A stretch of DNA of 64,000 bases from an uncultured Paludibacter sp. (GCA_937927845.1 CALFXE010000235.1:68618-132617), one strand, 5' to 3'; shown: positions 1 through 9,682, counted from the first letter of the stretch. Made by a program: numbers and translations. Notes: generated by a model from the sequence alone, not told the origin.

Positions 1-1004
1 AGAACAGTAATTTCTTTAGTTTGAGAGTAATATCCGTCAGCCTCAGCTTTAATATTATAAACGCCGGGTTGAAGGTCTTTAAATACATACACACCATTCC
101 TGTTATTATCAACTGTATATGTTTGATTAGTTTCAACTATGGTTACAGTTGCACCATTCAAAGGCAAAAGCACATCTTTTCCATGTTTTGTATATGTGCC
201 GTCTTGAATAAGATTTCGACTGTCTTTAATTGTTCCGGCGATATTTCCTGTTGGTATTTCAGCTTGTTTGAAATATGTACAAAATGCTTTCTTAAAATTC
301 CACGACTCAAGCCATTTGTAATCCATATTCATAAGTCGATATGTTTCAGGAATATAGTCGTGCATAGCACCCTCAGAAATCACCCCTGGTACTGTCAAAC
401 CACGCATAACTCCATATCCATCACTCCAGCCCATATATAGTCGTGCATATGTTTTATCGCCTGAAACATTATAGTTAGCCGCCGTCCAATTTGTCAATTT
501 ATTTTTAATTAGATTTTTAGCTATTTCTGTACTGACATCCCTACTTTCGTTAGATTTTGGAGTCGGGGTAGGATAGATATGTGTATCTCCGTCAGTTCTT
601 CCTGCGAACAGCATTAATACATAATTGGCAGTTCCGCTACCGGCATTACTGTGAATCGACAACATAAAATCAGACTGAAACTCGTTTGCCATCTGAACAA
701 TCTGAGATAGAGGCAAATCATCTTGCGTGCGATTTTGTGTGCGCGATATTTGGACGGTCGCACCAAGTGTCTCTAACATTGCTTTCAACTGTAAGCCTTT
801 ATCAAGATTACTTTGCGATTCCCAAAAGCCAACATTTGGTCCGACTGATGGAAATAGGGGAGTAGGAATACCTCTGTCATCACTATCCCAGCCACCATGA
901 CCGGGATTAATGTGGATTTTTATTCCTGTTAAGTCCTGTGCATTTAGAATATTTATACAAAATGCAAATAAGACTAATATACTAAATCTTAATGATGTTT
1001 TCAT
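1..1004 (-). CDS. N-acetylmuramoyl-L-alanine amidase (Amidase_3), 3' end beyond window
   Basis: Secreted zinc amidase expected to cut the bond between MurNAc and the stem peptide of peptidoglycan. The reading frame starts at 1004 and is open to the left window edge, so the C-terminus is missing. Residues 1-21 form a signal peptide ending NILNAQ. The four Amidase_3 zinc or catalytic residues are visible: His in NPGHGGWDSDD, Glu in GFWESQSN, His in LSIHSNAG and Glu in VISEGAMHDY. After the amidase domain comes a carboxypeptidase-regulatory-like module (GTIKDSRN ... GVYVFKDLQPGVYNIKAEA). Its ATG overlaps the TGA of the upstream PD40 gene by four bases (ATGA), implying translational coupling. The same domain order occurs in the full-length paralog at 58705-62601, so the lost part probably holds a propeller-like region and a T9SS sorting domain. 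The family call is secure; the C-terminal content is inferred. Confidence 0.88.
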   Translation of the reverse strand, partial: MKTSLRFSILVLFAFCINILNAQDLTGIKIHINPGHGGWDSDDRGIPTPLFPSVGPNVGFWESQSNLDKGLQLKAMLETLGATVQISRTQNRTQDDLPLSQIVQMANEFQSDFMLSIHSNAGSGTANYVLMLFAGRTDGDTHIYPTPTPKSNESRDVSTEIAKNLIKNKLTNWTAANYNVSGDKTYARLYMGWSDGYGVMRGLTVPGVISEGAMHDYIPETYRLMNMDYKWLESWNFKKAFCTYFKQAEIPTGNIAGTIKDSRNLIQDGTYTKHGKDVLLPLNGATVTIVETNQTYTVDNNRNGVYVFKDLQPGVYNIKAEADGYYSQTKEITV

Positions 1005-1903
1005 TTCACTCTCACTTCTACGATAAAAATTTTCCCATCAATAGCATTGAATGCTACTTTTCCTGCTTTTGATGATGCGGTTGGGTACATTGAAATTTGT
1101 TTCGGATCGCTTAATACCTTCTCTGTTTTACCATCAACACTCTTCATTATAATTTTCGATTCGGTAACATAATCTCCATTGTCTTTATCTTGCATACCTA
1201 CAACAAAATTATTGTCATACCATGTTGGTGCATTCAAATAACCTAACTTAGCAGTGATTTTTCCATCTAAATCACAAACATATGCACCTTCGCCGGCAGC
1301 AGTAAATAAGATACTTTTGCCATCGGGCGACAAAGATGCCCAGATATAGCCATTAGCACCTTCTATCGGATTGAGTTTTTGAATTTTATTGTTACGGTAG
1401 ATAAAAAGATTACTGCCATCGCTCCATACATAATCGGGTACAGGAGCCTGAGTTTTTCCTATGGTTGCTTTTAATAACTTATTGTTGGCATGCACAACTA
1501 TACCGTTTTCATACGATTGAGGCTGCCTTACATTTCGTTGTGGAGCTAATAAAACCAAGTCTTTTTTTGTAGCAAATTCGTAACTTTTTACACCCTCATT
1601 ACGTAATCTTTCTTGGTAAACAATGTTTTTATAAAAAATCTTATCATTGCTTTTGCTGAAAACAGGTTGAAATCCTGCACCTGCATCTTCTGTTATCTTA
1701 ATAACTGATTTATTTGCTAATTTATATACATTCAATCCGACATAAGAATCGCCTGAAAATGCAAGCATAGTACCATCGCTGTTAAACTGAGGATGAAATC
1801 CGGATTGAACATCAATAGAATAAGTTTTTTCTATAGTAATCGACTGAGCCATTACCAATAATGAAGTCAACATCAAAATGTTGATTAATAGCATCTTTTT
1901 CAT
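1001..1903 (-). CDS. Secreted PD40/TolB-like beta-propeller, partner of amidase
   Basis: Predicted periplasmic or secreted beta-propeller built of WD40-like PD40 repeats. Repeat motifs include FHPQFNSDGTMLAFSG, FQPVFSKSNDKIFY and WASLSPDGKSILF. I start it at 1903 (MKKMLLINILML...), because this gives a clean signal peptide ending VMAQ; the frame is open to 1942, which would add 13 charged residues in front of the signal. It follows the phosphodiester glycosidase by about 45 bp and overlaps the amidase start by four bases. A paralog of similar length sits directly upstream of the second amidase at 62703-63617, with matching motifs such as VVGMQDKDNGD versus VVGMEDYDDGV, so the two genes form a conserved pair. 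A binding or scaffold role for the amidase or its glycan is inference; no catalytic residues are seen. Confidence 0.8.
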   Translation of the reverse strand: MKKMLLINILMLTSLLVMAQSITIEKTYSIDVQSGFHPQFNSDGTMLAFSGDSYVGLNVYKLANKSVIKITEDAGAGFQPVFSKSNDKIFYKNIVYQERLRNEGVKSYEFATKKDLVLLAPQRNVRQPQSYENGIVVHANNKLLKATIGKTQAPVPDYVWSDGSNLFIYRNNKIQKLNPIEGANGYIWASLSPDGKSILFTAAGEGAYVCDLDGKITAKLGYLNAPTWYDNNFVVGMQDKDNGDYVTESKIIMKSVDGKTEKVLSDPKQISMYPTASSKAGKVAFNAIDGKIFIVEVRVK

Positions 1904-1947
1904 ACGTTTAAATTTTATTTTTGTGTTTTTATAAATATACATTAAAA

Positions 1948-4401
1948 TTAATCAACGACAAATTTAGTAATACTGCTTTGATTATTTTCATAAACCTTTA
2001 ATAAATACATTCCGGAGCTAAAGTCTTTTATTGCTATTGATATAGAATTGCCTTTATACACTCCGTGCTGAGTTGACATCAATAATTGTCCTGATACATT
2101 ATATATTTCGGTGTGAACATTTTGTGAGTTGTTTTCGCTTAACCGAATATTTAATATTTTATTGTTGACAGGATTTGGGTAAATAGCAAATCGTTCTGAT
2201 TTAATTGGCTTTAATGCGCTAACTACAAAGTCTTTATATACTAATAGTAAGTCTTTTATAGCTAATGTGTAAGGCTGGCTTTCTGTCATACCGGATGTGT
2301 TGATATAGAAATTCACATTATCAAATTTGATGGGGAAAACAGCCCTGTCAGATATATCGAAAAGAGCATCGACCGGAATACTTATATTAAAATCCTTGTT
2401 GGCTTCGAACGAGCTTATTTTGTATGATGTGGTTTTGGTATCGTTATTAGCTTTTAAATAGAATATTGCTTCTGTTAAAGCCATATTTCCTATATTCATA
2501 ACCATTTTAACTGTATCAGGGATACCAAACAAGGTTTTCTGATTTGTAAGCCTAATATAGGGCGAACGACCAGCAGCATGTAGAAAATTTACAGCAGCTC
2601 CATGATCCCATCCCGAAGGTAAATTTGACTGATTAAGCTGTGCATTTAAAAAAGAGGATGCTGCCAGAGTCCATTTATTCACAGACATGCTATCGCCAAT
2701 TATTGTTGCAGCAGAAGGAATTTCAACATTAATTTGAATTTCATCCGTTACCGAGCCAATTTGACCTTGCGCCATTGTTTTACCATTTTTCAAAGCTTTT
2801 ACTATACCATTTTCAATCTTGCATATTTCGGTATCTGTAACAGTCCAGCTTAATGCATCCGGCGATATTAGTGCGTCTCCTCCTGATGTTGTTGCAATAA
2901 CTTCGATAGGATAATCGGTTCTGTTATCAACAATAACAGAGTCGAGACGAATTTTTAAATTAGCAACAGCTTGCAATGTTACTGATATAGTCGCAGTAGA
3001 TATCCCGTTATAAGTAGCAGTGATATTTCCAGATGTTGTTCCGGTAGCTACAAACTTATCGCCATCAATAATACCTAAGGAAGACGGACAGGTAAGCACA
3101 ACACCCTGAACATCAGCAGAAAGTAGAACTCCATATTGATTATATCCGTAGAATTTGGGTTGATATTCGCCAAATTGAGGTAGGGAGATTGTTGATTTAT
3201 ATGGTTTTATCATGCTAATAACATTATCAGCAGGAGCAGTTGACACTGCAAAAATACCGTTTGCTACAGCACGCTCGTTACCATCACTCGTTGTGTTTAC
3301 AGCTTTGCCATATTCTGCAACATACATGGTACTCGAACCACCTCCATCCATGTTGAAAGCTGTGTAAGCACCCGCACTCTTCATTAATTCTGCCAACTCT
3401 AATGTGGTTGCGCCCAATGAAACTCCTCGTCCATCTACAACACAGAAAATTACTTTATCTTTTTTCTGACTATAACCCAGACCTGTACGAGGATGACGTT
3501 CATTCCAAACATTAGTTTGCTCCACTACACCATTGAGTAGCATGGTTTTATAATTATCTCCACCTGTCATTTGTGTAAAATTAGAGGCAGAACTGTTTAA
3601 TATCAAGCTGAATTTTATGTCTATCTCGTCATTTACAGATAGGTTGTTTAGTTGTGTTGCGGAAGTACCATGACCGGAAAGTACGGCTTTACCCTTTGGA
3701 ATAGCCATGCTACCGATATTCTTCTCAACTTTTAATACTTTAGCTTTTATGGTTTTGTTAGTGCCCCAGATCTGCCCTTCTAAAAGTTCGACTAATACTT
3801 CAGTACCATAACTATTAGTTCGCGTAACCTTTCCATTAAACTCATTGTATAAAACCAATTTATTCTCATTTCTAAGATGATTGACAGAGTGAATAGCCCA
3901 GTTTGAACTCCCAAATTTTATATTTCCTGAATAAGAAGCAACACCAATATCAGGTACTTTGGATGCACTCATTACAAACACATTTCTCGAACCCGGAATT
4001 TTGGCAATCTGACCATCTATAATATTTCCACTAACAGGATATCCAACATAAGGCAGTGCAGTTTCATAGAAGTCGCCATTAGTTCCTGCAAAGTAGAATA
4101 AACCATCTTTGGATTTCCTCTTTGCTGCCGTAGAGATACCTTCACCTCCATAGATAGAATCACGTCCGATAGTTGCACGAATATCAACATATGGATTGGT
4201 TAAGTCAGTTTTTAGAAAATACACATCTAAACGTTTCGCCGGAGCAGTAGTCAGCCTTAACGCTACATATTGAGTACCAGGACCAACTTGATGATTTTCA
4301 AGAGTGTCGATATTATACACAGTACCGCCAACGGTCAAAGTCTGCGCATAAGCAGAAATAAAAAATAAAGAAATAAAAATGGAAGTAATAATCTTATTCA
4401 T
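1948..4401 (-). CDS. Phosphodiester glycosidase family (NAGPA/DUF2233), T9SS-secreted
   Basis: The family comprises phosphodiester glycosidases related to the mammalian uncovering enzyme, which removes GlcNAc from GlcNAc-1-phosphodiesters. The hallmark FNMDGGGSSTMYV is present near residue 352, preceded by the conserved HPRTGLGYSQ and VIFCVVDGR. The start at 4401 (MNKIITSIF...) gives a signal peptide ending AYAQ; a second ATG two codons earlier is possible. After the catalytic region come a Big-like segment (about 405-560), a beta-rich segment and a T9SS sorting domain (FAIYPNPVNNK ... GMYLLKVYENN). It is separated from the upstream gene by a terminator, so it may have its own promoter. Within this peptidoglycan locus an attractive but unproven substrate is the GlcNAc-1-phosphate linkage joining wall teichoic acid to MurNAc. 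The family call is strong; the substrate is inference. Confidence 0.85.
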   Translation of the reverse strand: MNKIITSIFISLFFISAYAQTLTVGGTVYNIDTLENHQVGPGTQYVALRLTTAPAKRLDVYFLKTDLTNPYVDIRATIGRDSIYGGEGISTAAKRKSKDGLFYFAGTNGDFYETALPYVGYPVSGNIIDGQIAKIPGSRNVFVMSASKVPDIGVASYSGNIKFGSSNWAIHSVNHLRNENKLVLYNEFNGKVTRTNSYGTEVLVELLEGQIWGTNKTIKAKVLKVEKNIGSMAIPKGKAVLSGHGTSATQLNNLSVNDEIDIKFSLILNSSASNFTQMTGGDNYKTMLLNGVVEQTNVWNERHPRTGLGYSQKKDKVIFCVVDGRGVSLGATTLELAELMKSAGAYTAFNMDGGGSSTMYVAEYGKAVNTTSDGNERAVANGIFAVSTAPADNVISMIKPYKSTISLPQFGEYQPKFYGYNQYGVLLSADVQGVVLTCPSSLGIIDGDKFVATGTTSGNITATYNGISTATISVTLQAVANLKIRLDSVIVDNRTDYPIEVIATTSGGDALISPDALSWTVTDTEICKIENGIVKALKNGKTMAQGQIGSVTDEIQINVEIPSAATIIGDSMSVNKWTLAASSFLNAQLNQSNLPSGWDHGAAVNFLHAAGRSPYIRLTNQKTLFGIPDTVKMVMNIGNMALTEAIFYLKANNDTKTTSYKISSFEANKDFNISIPVDALFDISDRAVFPIKFDNVNFYINTSGMTESQPYTLAIKDLLLVYKDFVVSALKPIKSERFAIYPNPVNNKILNIRLSENNSQNVHTEIYNVSGQLLMSTQHGVYKGNSISIAIKDFSSGMYLLKVYENNQSSITKFVVD

Positions 4402-4411
4402 AAGCATAGCA

Positions 4412-4450
4412 AAATATAAAAAGAGGTGATGGCGCTGCCACCACCTCTTT
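4412..4450 (-). terminator. Rho-independent terminator after the SusCD operon segment
   Basis: Two 14-base arms (4420-4433 and 4437-4450) pair with a single mismatch position around a 3-base loop. On the minus strand the hairpin is followed by a run of T (TTTTTATATTTT). It lies between the stop of the OB-fold protein gene (4469) and the start of the phosphodiester glycosidase gene (4401), so it should at least attenuate the long SusC-initiated transcript there. Confidence 0.8.
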
Positions 4451-4468
4451 CGAAGAAAAATTAATATG

Positions 4469-7003
4469 TTATTTTACAATAACTTTGTGAATTTCATTTA
4501 CACCATCAATGGTTTTTACCTTCACAAGATATACACCTTGATTAGCAACTTTCACAGAGTTTACATGAGTAGCTTTTACTTGCAACTGACCGGAAACCGA
4601 ATAAACAGTAACAGAAGCCATTGGTTCTTCGAAGCTTAATGTTTTCTCATTAACAGCAATTTTTATTGTGTTGTTGTTAACTCTTGCAACTCCATCAGTA
4701 ACATTTATTTTAAATTCATATGCACCGTAGCCATTTTCACCGGTGTAGAGGTACAAGGTAGCAATACCATTTGCTTCATCTATTTCAACAGATGGAACAG
4801 CAGTACGATAAGGATTAGATACAGCACCCATGCCTGCTGCTGGTAATGTCCATAACGATTCAATATCTTTAAATTCCTTATTTGCATCTTTCCATTTAAA
4901 TAGACGGAACGAAGAAGGAGGTGTAGCAAGTGTATTTCCTGACGCTATAAGGAAGAAATGTTCACCTGCAACTTCAAATTCAACCAAACCATTATGTCCG
5001 CTTTTGTTTCCGTGAGCCACCGACCAATCTTCAACTTCTTTAGGAACATTATAGAAGCCATCCACAATATTACCATCCATATCAATCAATGTAGGAAGCG
5101 TTGCGTTTCCGTCTAAATAGAAATAATTTTCATCCATTGGGAAAATTTGAGGAGCAGTACCCGGGTTGGTTAAGCCGGTTAAGAAAGTACCTTGTTCCGA
5201 AACATCAATAATAACAACTTCTGCAGCTCCAGCCACTCCATCTTTGATTTCCCATTTGAAAGCTGACATACCTGAAGCATTTGCTGCCATAATGATGGCA
5301 TCCTTAGTAACATCACCATATACACCAAAGGCATCAAAACGAATTGCAGCTTCTGCAAAATCAGGATTGTCAACCAACGCCTCACTGATTACTTCTGTTC
5401 CGGTACCGTCAGCCAAGTTTATTTTCCAAACTTGAGCCGGTTTTTTATTGGAAGTAACTCCATTCCAAAGTAATAAATTACCTGCGCCATCCAATTTTAG
5501 ATCATTAAGTGGGTACGAGCCCGATACGGGACGCTCGCAAGTTTCGAATATCTTCGCTTCTAATTTTATCGGAGCAAGACGGTTTCCGTTAGCTCCGTCA
5601 ACAACGGTCAGTTGCTCTAAGTTGCTATCGATAAAATACATTTTTCCATCTATTGGCACCATACCACGTACCATTTGAGAGGCGCTGTGGATTTGGTTTG
5701 CGGCTAAATTGTCCATAATGCTTGACACCAACCATTTGCTGGTCAATGTGTATTTTCCGTCTTCTTTCGCCTCATACGTAGCGGGATCAACGCGCGGAAC
5801 GGGGGATGCGGTTACTCGGATAGCGTCGGTTACTAAATAAGTTACGCCTTCATTGGAAGACACCACTCCTTTTACGTTTACTTTCGTGCCGACAGGCAAC
5901 GTAGACTGATTCAGCGCGGATACCAAAACAATGGTATTGCTGTTATTATCACGGAGAGTTACATCGCCCGAACCGTATGATTGAATCGTCAGTCCGTCAA
6001 TGCCTATGTATTTAAACATATACGGAGCCGCGTCCGCTTTCAATGTGGAAAGTGTCAATGATTGAATCGTAGGCAGCGATGCCGCTTCTTTTTTTTGGAA
6101 AGTAGCGCCTGTCAATACCACATAAGCTCCTGCTGTTACCGTAGTTCCAGAAACGGTAATCTTATCGCCTATAGAGAACGAACCACTCTCTACATCCACT
6201 TTCAAACCGCCCGTAGCATCCTGTATATACACTTCGTTGCCGTTTGCGTACGTTACCACACCACTTACCTTAGTTTCGGCTCCGGCAGCCAATTCTTTGA
6301 CTTCGGCAATAGTCGGAATATATTCGCCAAAGAAAGCATAGAGCGTAATATTCCCCTCGGTTCCGGCAGGAATAGACGTTACTTTTCCGCCAGAGAAATC
6401 GACGTTTCTAAACCAACCTCCGAAAGTTTCGCCTTCTTTGTAAGGATCCGGAATAAATACCTCTTCCGTTCCATCGTAGGTGGCAGGACCAGCAAAAGCA
6501 TGTCCCCATGCTGGTATAAATGCGTCAAGTTGTCCAGCTACCGAAAAATCAGCAGATATGGGCCAACCGGTGCGCTGTCCTTCAACGAAAAAAGCTCCTA
6601 CCGCATAACGCCATGCAGCCGAAGTCCCATCGTCCGTACTGTTTAATTTAGTAGGCAACCTAGTGGGGGGTGCCGTTGGAATTTGCGTATCTGTTACATC
6701 TATAATATAGGTTTTTAACCAGCCCCATTGCGCTGCATTAGAGTTCAGAATAGCGCAAGAAGTCAATCCAGAAGCAATATTCGGCGCACTTAGCGGATCG
6801 GCTTGTTGTTTGTAATACTCGAGCGTATTCCATGCAAAGGTTGGATTCGCTTCTTTCATAAAAGCATCAAACATGTCGCTTTTATTTGTCCATCCATAAT
6901 CATTTGTAACACCGCCGTTAAGTACGTAAGTGATGTTACCGCCTGCTGCGAACGACATCATCGTTATGGCACAAGCTGTTAATAATAACGTAAGTTTTTT
7001 CAT
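4469..7003 (-). CDS. T9SS-secreted protein with InlB-type repeat, OB-fold and DUF4623-like region
   Basis: Large secreted protein without a recognisable catalytic site. Residues 1-19 are a signal peptide (MKKLTLLLTACAITMMSFA). Around residues 180-225 is a Listeria-Bacteroides (InlB B-type) repeat (FGGWFRNVDFSGGKV ... ITLYAFF). Residues about 228-305 form an OB-fold of the type found in Bacteroidetes surface proteins (VKELAAGAETKVSGVV, VYIQDATGGLKV, GDKITVSG). Residues about 410-720 look like the DUF4623-type region that also occurs in the amidase at 58705. The C-terminus (FEEPMASVTVYSVSGQLQ ... GVYLVKVKTIDG) is a T9SS sorting domain. It follows the DigH-like gene by 39 bp and ends at a terminator, so it closes the SusCD operon. 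A surface glycan-binding role is inferred. The stretch encoding the InlB/OB segment (roughly 5760-6640) looks richer in G+C than its surroundings, hinting at domain shuffling. Confidence 0.75.
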   Translation of the reverse strand: MKKLTLLLTACAITMMSFAAGGNITYVLNGGVTNDYGWTNKSDMFDAFMKEANPTFAWNTLEYYKQQADPLSAPNIASGLTSCAILNSNAAQWGWLKTYIIDVTDTQIPTAPPTRLPTKLNSTDDGTSAAWRYAVGAFFVEGQRTGWPISADFSVAGQLDAFIPAWGHAFAGPATYDGTEEVFIPDPYKEGETFGGWFRNVDFSGGKVTSIPAGTEGNITLYAFFGEYIPTIAEVKELAAGAETKVSGVVTYANGNEVYIQDATGGLKVDVESGSFSIGDKITVSGTTVTAGAYVVLTGATFQKKEAASLPTIQSLTLSTLKADAAPYMFKYIGIDGLTIQSYGSGDVTLRDNNSNTIVLVSALNQSTLPVGTKVNVKGVVSSNEGVTYLVTDAIRVTASPVPRVDPATYEAKEDGKYTLTSKWLVSSIMDNLAANQIHSASQMVRGMVPIDGKMYFIDSNLEQLTVVDGANGNRLAPIKLEAKIFETCERPVSGSYPLNDLKLDGAGNLLLWNGVTSNKKPAQVWKINLADGTGTEVISEALVDNPDFAEAAIRFDAFGVYGDVTKDAIIMAANASGMSAFKWEIKDGVAGAAEVVIIDVSEQGTFLTGLTNPGTAPQIFPMDENYFYLDGNATLPTLIDMDGNIVDGFYNVPKEVEDWSVAHGNKSGHNGLVEFEVAGEHFFLIASGNTLATPPSSFRLFKWKDANKEFKDIESLWTLPAAGMGAVSNPYRTAVPSVEIDEANGIATLYLYTGENGYGAYEFKINVTDGVARVNNNTIKIAVNEKTLSFEEPMASVTVYSVSGQLQVKATHVNSVKVANQGVYLVKVKTIDGVNEIHKVIVK

Positions 7004-7042
7004 AAACGTTTAATTTTGAGTTAGTAATTCTTGTTAATTGAT

Positions 7043-9682
7043 TTATAATTTAATTTTCAATATCCTTTCTTTAGTTGTTGTTTTAATTTTTAATAAATAG
7101 ATACCTGATTTTAATTCACTCGATTCTAATAAAATTGTATTTCTACCACTTACAAGCTCATGACTTTGTTTTTGCATGAGTACACCTGAAATGGAATAAA
7201 CATCTATTTGTGCTGAACTATCTATATCGTTATCTATGACAATATTCAAGGTGTTGTTGGTATCAAAATAGCTATAACAGAATTGTATTTCTTGTGTTTC
7301 CTTAATGCCTGATGCATTTTTTAATATTACCATTACAGCAGGTGATGGATCGGTCAATCCTTCAGCATTCTTAGCACGTACTCTGATATAATATGTGTCA
7401 TCGCTTAAACCATCATAACTTGTGTTGTATACAAATGCATCGGCACTTTTTAGTGTAGTTTGCCGTGTAGGGAACGATGGGTCTTTTGATAATTCTGCCC
7501 TGAATCCTTGCGATACTTGTTCCTGCCAACTGATTTCTATGCTTGTACCATAAATAGTCGAACCATCTGCGGGAGAAAGAATGACCGGTACCGGTACCGG
7601 AACTTCCACCGTACTAAACGCTATTCTTTCTGAAATGGCTTGTATATCTCCCTTCACAGCTTTAACACGAGCATAATACGTTGTAGATGGAGTTAATGTA
7701 CCATCCGGAATGGTTGCTGAGGTAGCTTGTACTGTTTTGGAATACGTTATCACCGAGAAATCCGATTTGTTAGAAATTTCCAAGGTGTAACTTGCTCCTT
7801 CTCCTATGCTCATCCATTGCAATTCCGGTGTCAGCGATATTTTGTCGCTTCCGTCAACTGGCGAATTAATTTTGAATTTCGTACCGATGAAACTTCTTAC
7901 ACTTGAAGTAGTTACAGGACAGTTTGGAGCAATGGCTTTTACTCTCCAATAATAAGTTGTATTGTCTTTGAGATTGGTCTGCAAGCCCGAATTAAACTCA
8001 GCAACTGGAGTTTCCCTTGCTGCAATAGGCTTTGTAAATGCTACATCTTCGGCAATCTCACAAACATAATATGCAGCATTAGCAACTGCTTGCCACGACA
8101 TCAAGGCTGGAAGCACCACATTTTGAGCGTCCGCAGGATAGTTTAATTGAGGCTGATCAATGGTAGAGGCACTCTCCCCATAAACGCGCGGTGGGTATTC
8201 ATTCCCATATCTATCGTATACAGCAACAGCAATTTTATGACTTGCATTAGAGATGCCTGTGGGTAAGTTATATTCTTTGGTATAGGAAATTCCTAATAAA
8301 TACTTTGCACTTGAAAAGATATCTGCCTCTGAATAATTTGCAGTTGGAATAGCATAAACACTATATCTTACAGAATTATCAGAGTAGTTCCATGTAACTT
8401 TACTACCAGCTATAGCCAGACTTTCTACTAATCCTTGTGTGGGTGCTGTTTTCCATCCATAGGCTGCACGCAACACTTTGGAGTTATATGGACCGGCTTT
8501 CAAGGCATTCAATGCTGATTGTGCCAAGTCATTGGTACGGAAATACACGCTTCCTGTGGTACCGTTTAAGTCGGCATTTCTATTGATATTCGCCTGATTA
8601 ACAAGCTCATTATTTGAAAAACTACTCGTATTGCTGGAATAAAAATGTCTGCCGAAAAGATTGGATGCTTTAGCCCACCATGGACTAAGTTTTGAGAAAT
8701 CGTTGGAGGAGCCTATGGTCCAATATATCTGCGGAGAGATATAATCAATCGACCCATCTTTTAACCACGCTAAAGGGTCGCTGTATATACTATTGTATTG
8801 CCAATCGCTACCTGCCGGAGCAGCCGGTAAACCATAGGAATTAGCAACTGCTGCGCTCGAAGCAGCTACACCTGCCGGACTAATACCAAAAGTAACGTAA
8901 GGCTTTATGCTATTGATACGTGCATACACATCTCTAACCATCTGATTTACATTATCACGCCGCCAATCGGCACGTGACAATCCTTTCGGATTATAGGATT
9001 GAAATTGTGCATTGTCTAATGCATCTGTTGTACCTGAAACATAGAAATAATCGTCGAATACAATACCATCGACTTCATAGTGTGTAATGATGTCTTCTAC
9101 TACATCACATATCCTCTCTCTCACTGCAGGAATGCCAGGATTGAGAATTTTTGTATACGAGCCATAGTCTAATATCCACTCAGGATGTGTAGTGGCATAA
9201 TCGGTTGGCAGATTACCATGCGATTCGGACGAAGTTGAATAACGATATGGATTTAACCATGCATGTACTTCAATGCCGCGTGCATGAGCTTCGGTAATGA
9301 TATAAGCAAGCGGGTCCCATCCCGGATCAGCCCCTCGTTCTGAGGATAGATATTGACTCCAAGGTTCATATTGCGAGTTGTAAAACGCATCACTCATGCC
9401 TCTAACTTGAAAAAATACGGTATTGAAATTAGCATTTTGAAGCCTGTCAAGCACGTTCAGCAATCCATTTTTTTGTGCAGTGCGTGCAGCCTCTCTTGAT
9501 GCTTCATTTGTTCCGGTTGCAGTAGGTACGGTGGTTGATGGCCAATCTAATCGCCATACCGTTGAAAGCCATGTGGCTCTCACTTCCCTCTTAACTGATT
9601 GAGCAGAAAGATAAAAGACACAAATAAACAATAATAATGAGATGTTTAGAATTCTATTTTTGTAAGATATTGTTTTTATCAT
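7043..9682 (-). CDS. DigH-like glycoside hydrolase (GHL10/DUF187) with FN3 repeats and T9SS domain
   Basis: TIM-barrel glycosidase of the GHL10 (DUF187) family. The E. coli member DigH (formerly YddW) cleaves peptidoglycan glycan strands that have already lost their peptides. Diagnostic motifs are REVRATWLSTVWRLDWPS near residue 32, FFQVRGMSDAFY, VHAWLNPYR, DGIVFDDYFY near 212 and SPQIYWTIG near 315. After the barrel come several fibronectin-like modules (about 500-800) and a T9SS sorting domain (IDVYSISGVL ... GIYLLKIKTTT). Signal peptide: residues 1-28, ending YLSAQ. Its ATG overlaps the TGA of the upstream PKD lipoprotein by one base (TGATG), implying coupled translation. In a locus with amidases, which make denuded strands, the DigH parallel suggests it is the endo-acting enzyme of the system. 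The family call is strong, the substrate an inference from a characterised relative. Confidence 0.85.
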   Translation of the reverse strand: MIKTISYKNRILNISLLLFICVFYLSAQSVKREVRATWLSTVWRLDWPSTTVPTATGTNEASREAARTAQKNGLLNVLDRLQNANFNTVFFQVRGMSDAFYNSQYEPWSQYLSSERGADPGWDPLAYIITEAHARGIEVHAWLNPYRYSTSSESHGNLPTDYATTHPEWILDYGSYTKILNPGIPAVRERICDVVEDIITHYEVDGIVFDDYFYVSGTTDALDNAQFQSYNPKGLSRADWRRDNVNQMVRDVYARINSIKPYVTFGISPAGVAASSAAVANSYGLPAAPAGSDWQYNSIYSDPLAWLKDGSIDYISPQIYWTIGSSNDFSKLSPWWAKASNLFGRHFYSSNTSSFSNNELVNQANINRNADLNGTTGSVYFRTNDLAQSALNALKAGPYNSKVLRAAYGWKTAPTQGLVESLAIAGSKVTWNYSDNSVRYSVYAIPTANYSEADIFSSAKYLLGISYTKEYNLPTGISNASHKIAVAVYDRYGNEYPPRVYGESASTIDQPQLNYPADAQNVVLPALMSWQAVANAAYYVCEIAEDVAFTKPIAARETPVAEFNSGLQTNLKDNTTYYWRVKAIAPNCPVTTSSVRSFIGTKFKINSPVDGSDKISLTPELQWMSIGEGASYTLEISNKSDFSVITYSKTVQATSATIPDGTLTPSTTYYARVKAVKGDIQAISERIAFSTVEVPVPVPVILSPADGSTIYGTSIEISWQEQVSQGFRAELSKDPSFPTRQTTLKSADAFVYNTSYDGLSDDTYYIRVRAKNAEGLTDPSPAVMVILKNASGIKETQEIQFCYSYFDTNNTLNIVIDNDIDSSAQIDVYSISGVLMQKQSHELVSGRNTILLESSELKSGIYLLKIKTTTKERILKIKL

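Noticed and set aside
21..440. 139-codon rightward open frame at the window start
   Set aside because: Antisense to the truncated amidase, whose zinc-ligand motifs are on the minus strand.
6062..6646. 194-codon rightward open frame
   Set aside because: Lies entirely antisense to the OB-fold/T9SS protein gene, which has clear domains; the translation is rich in Arg, Ser, Tyr and Cys without any motif.
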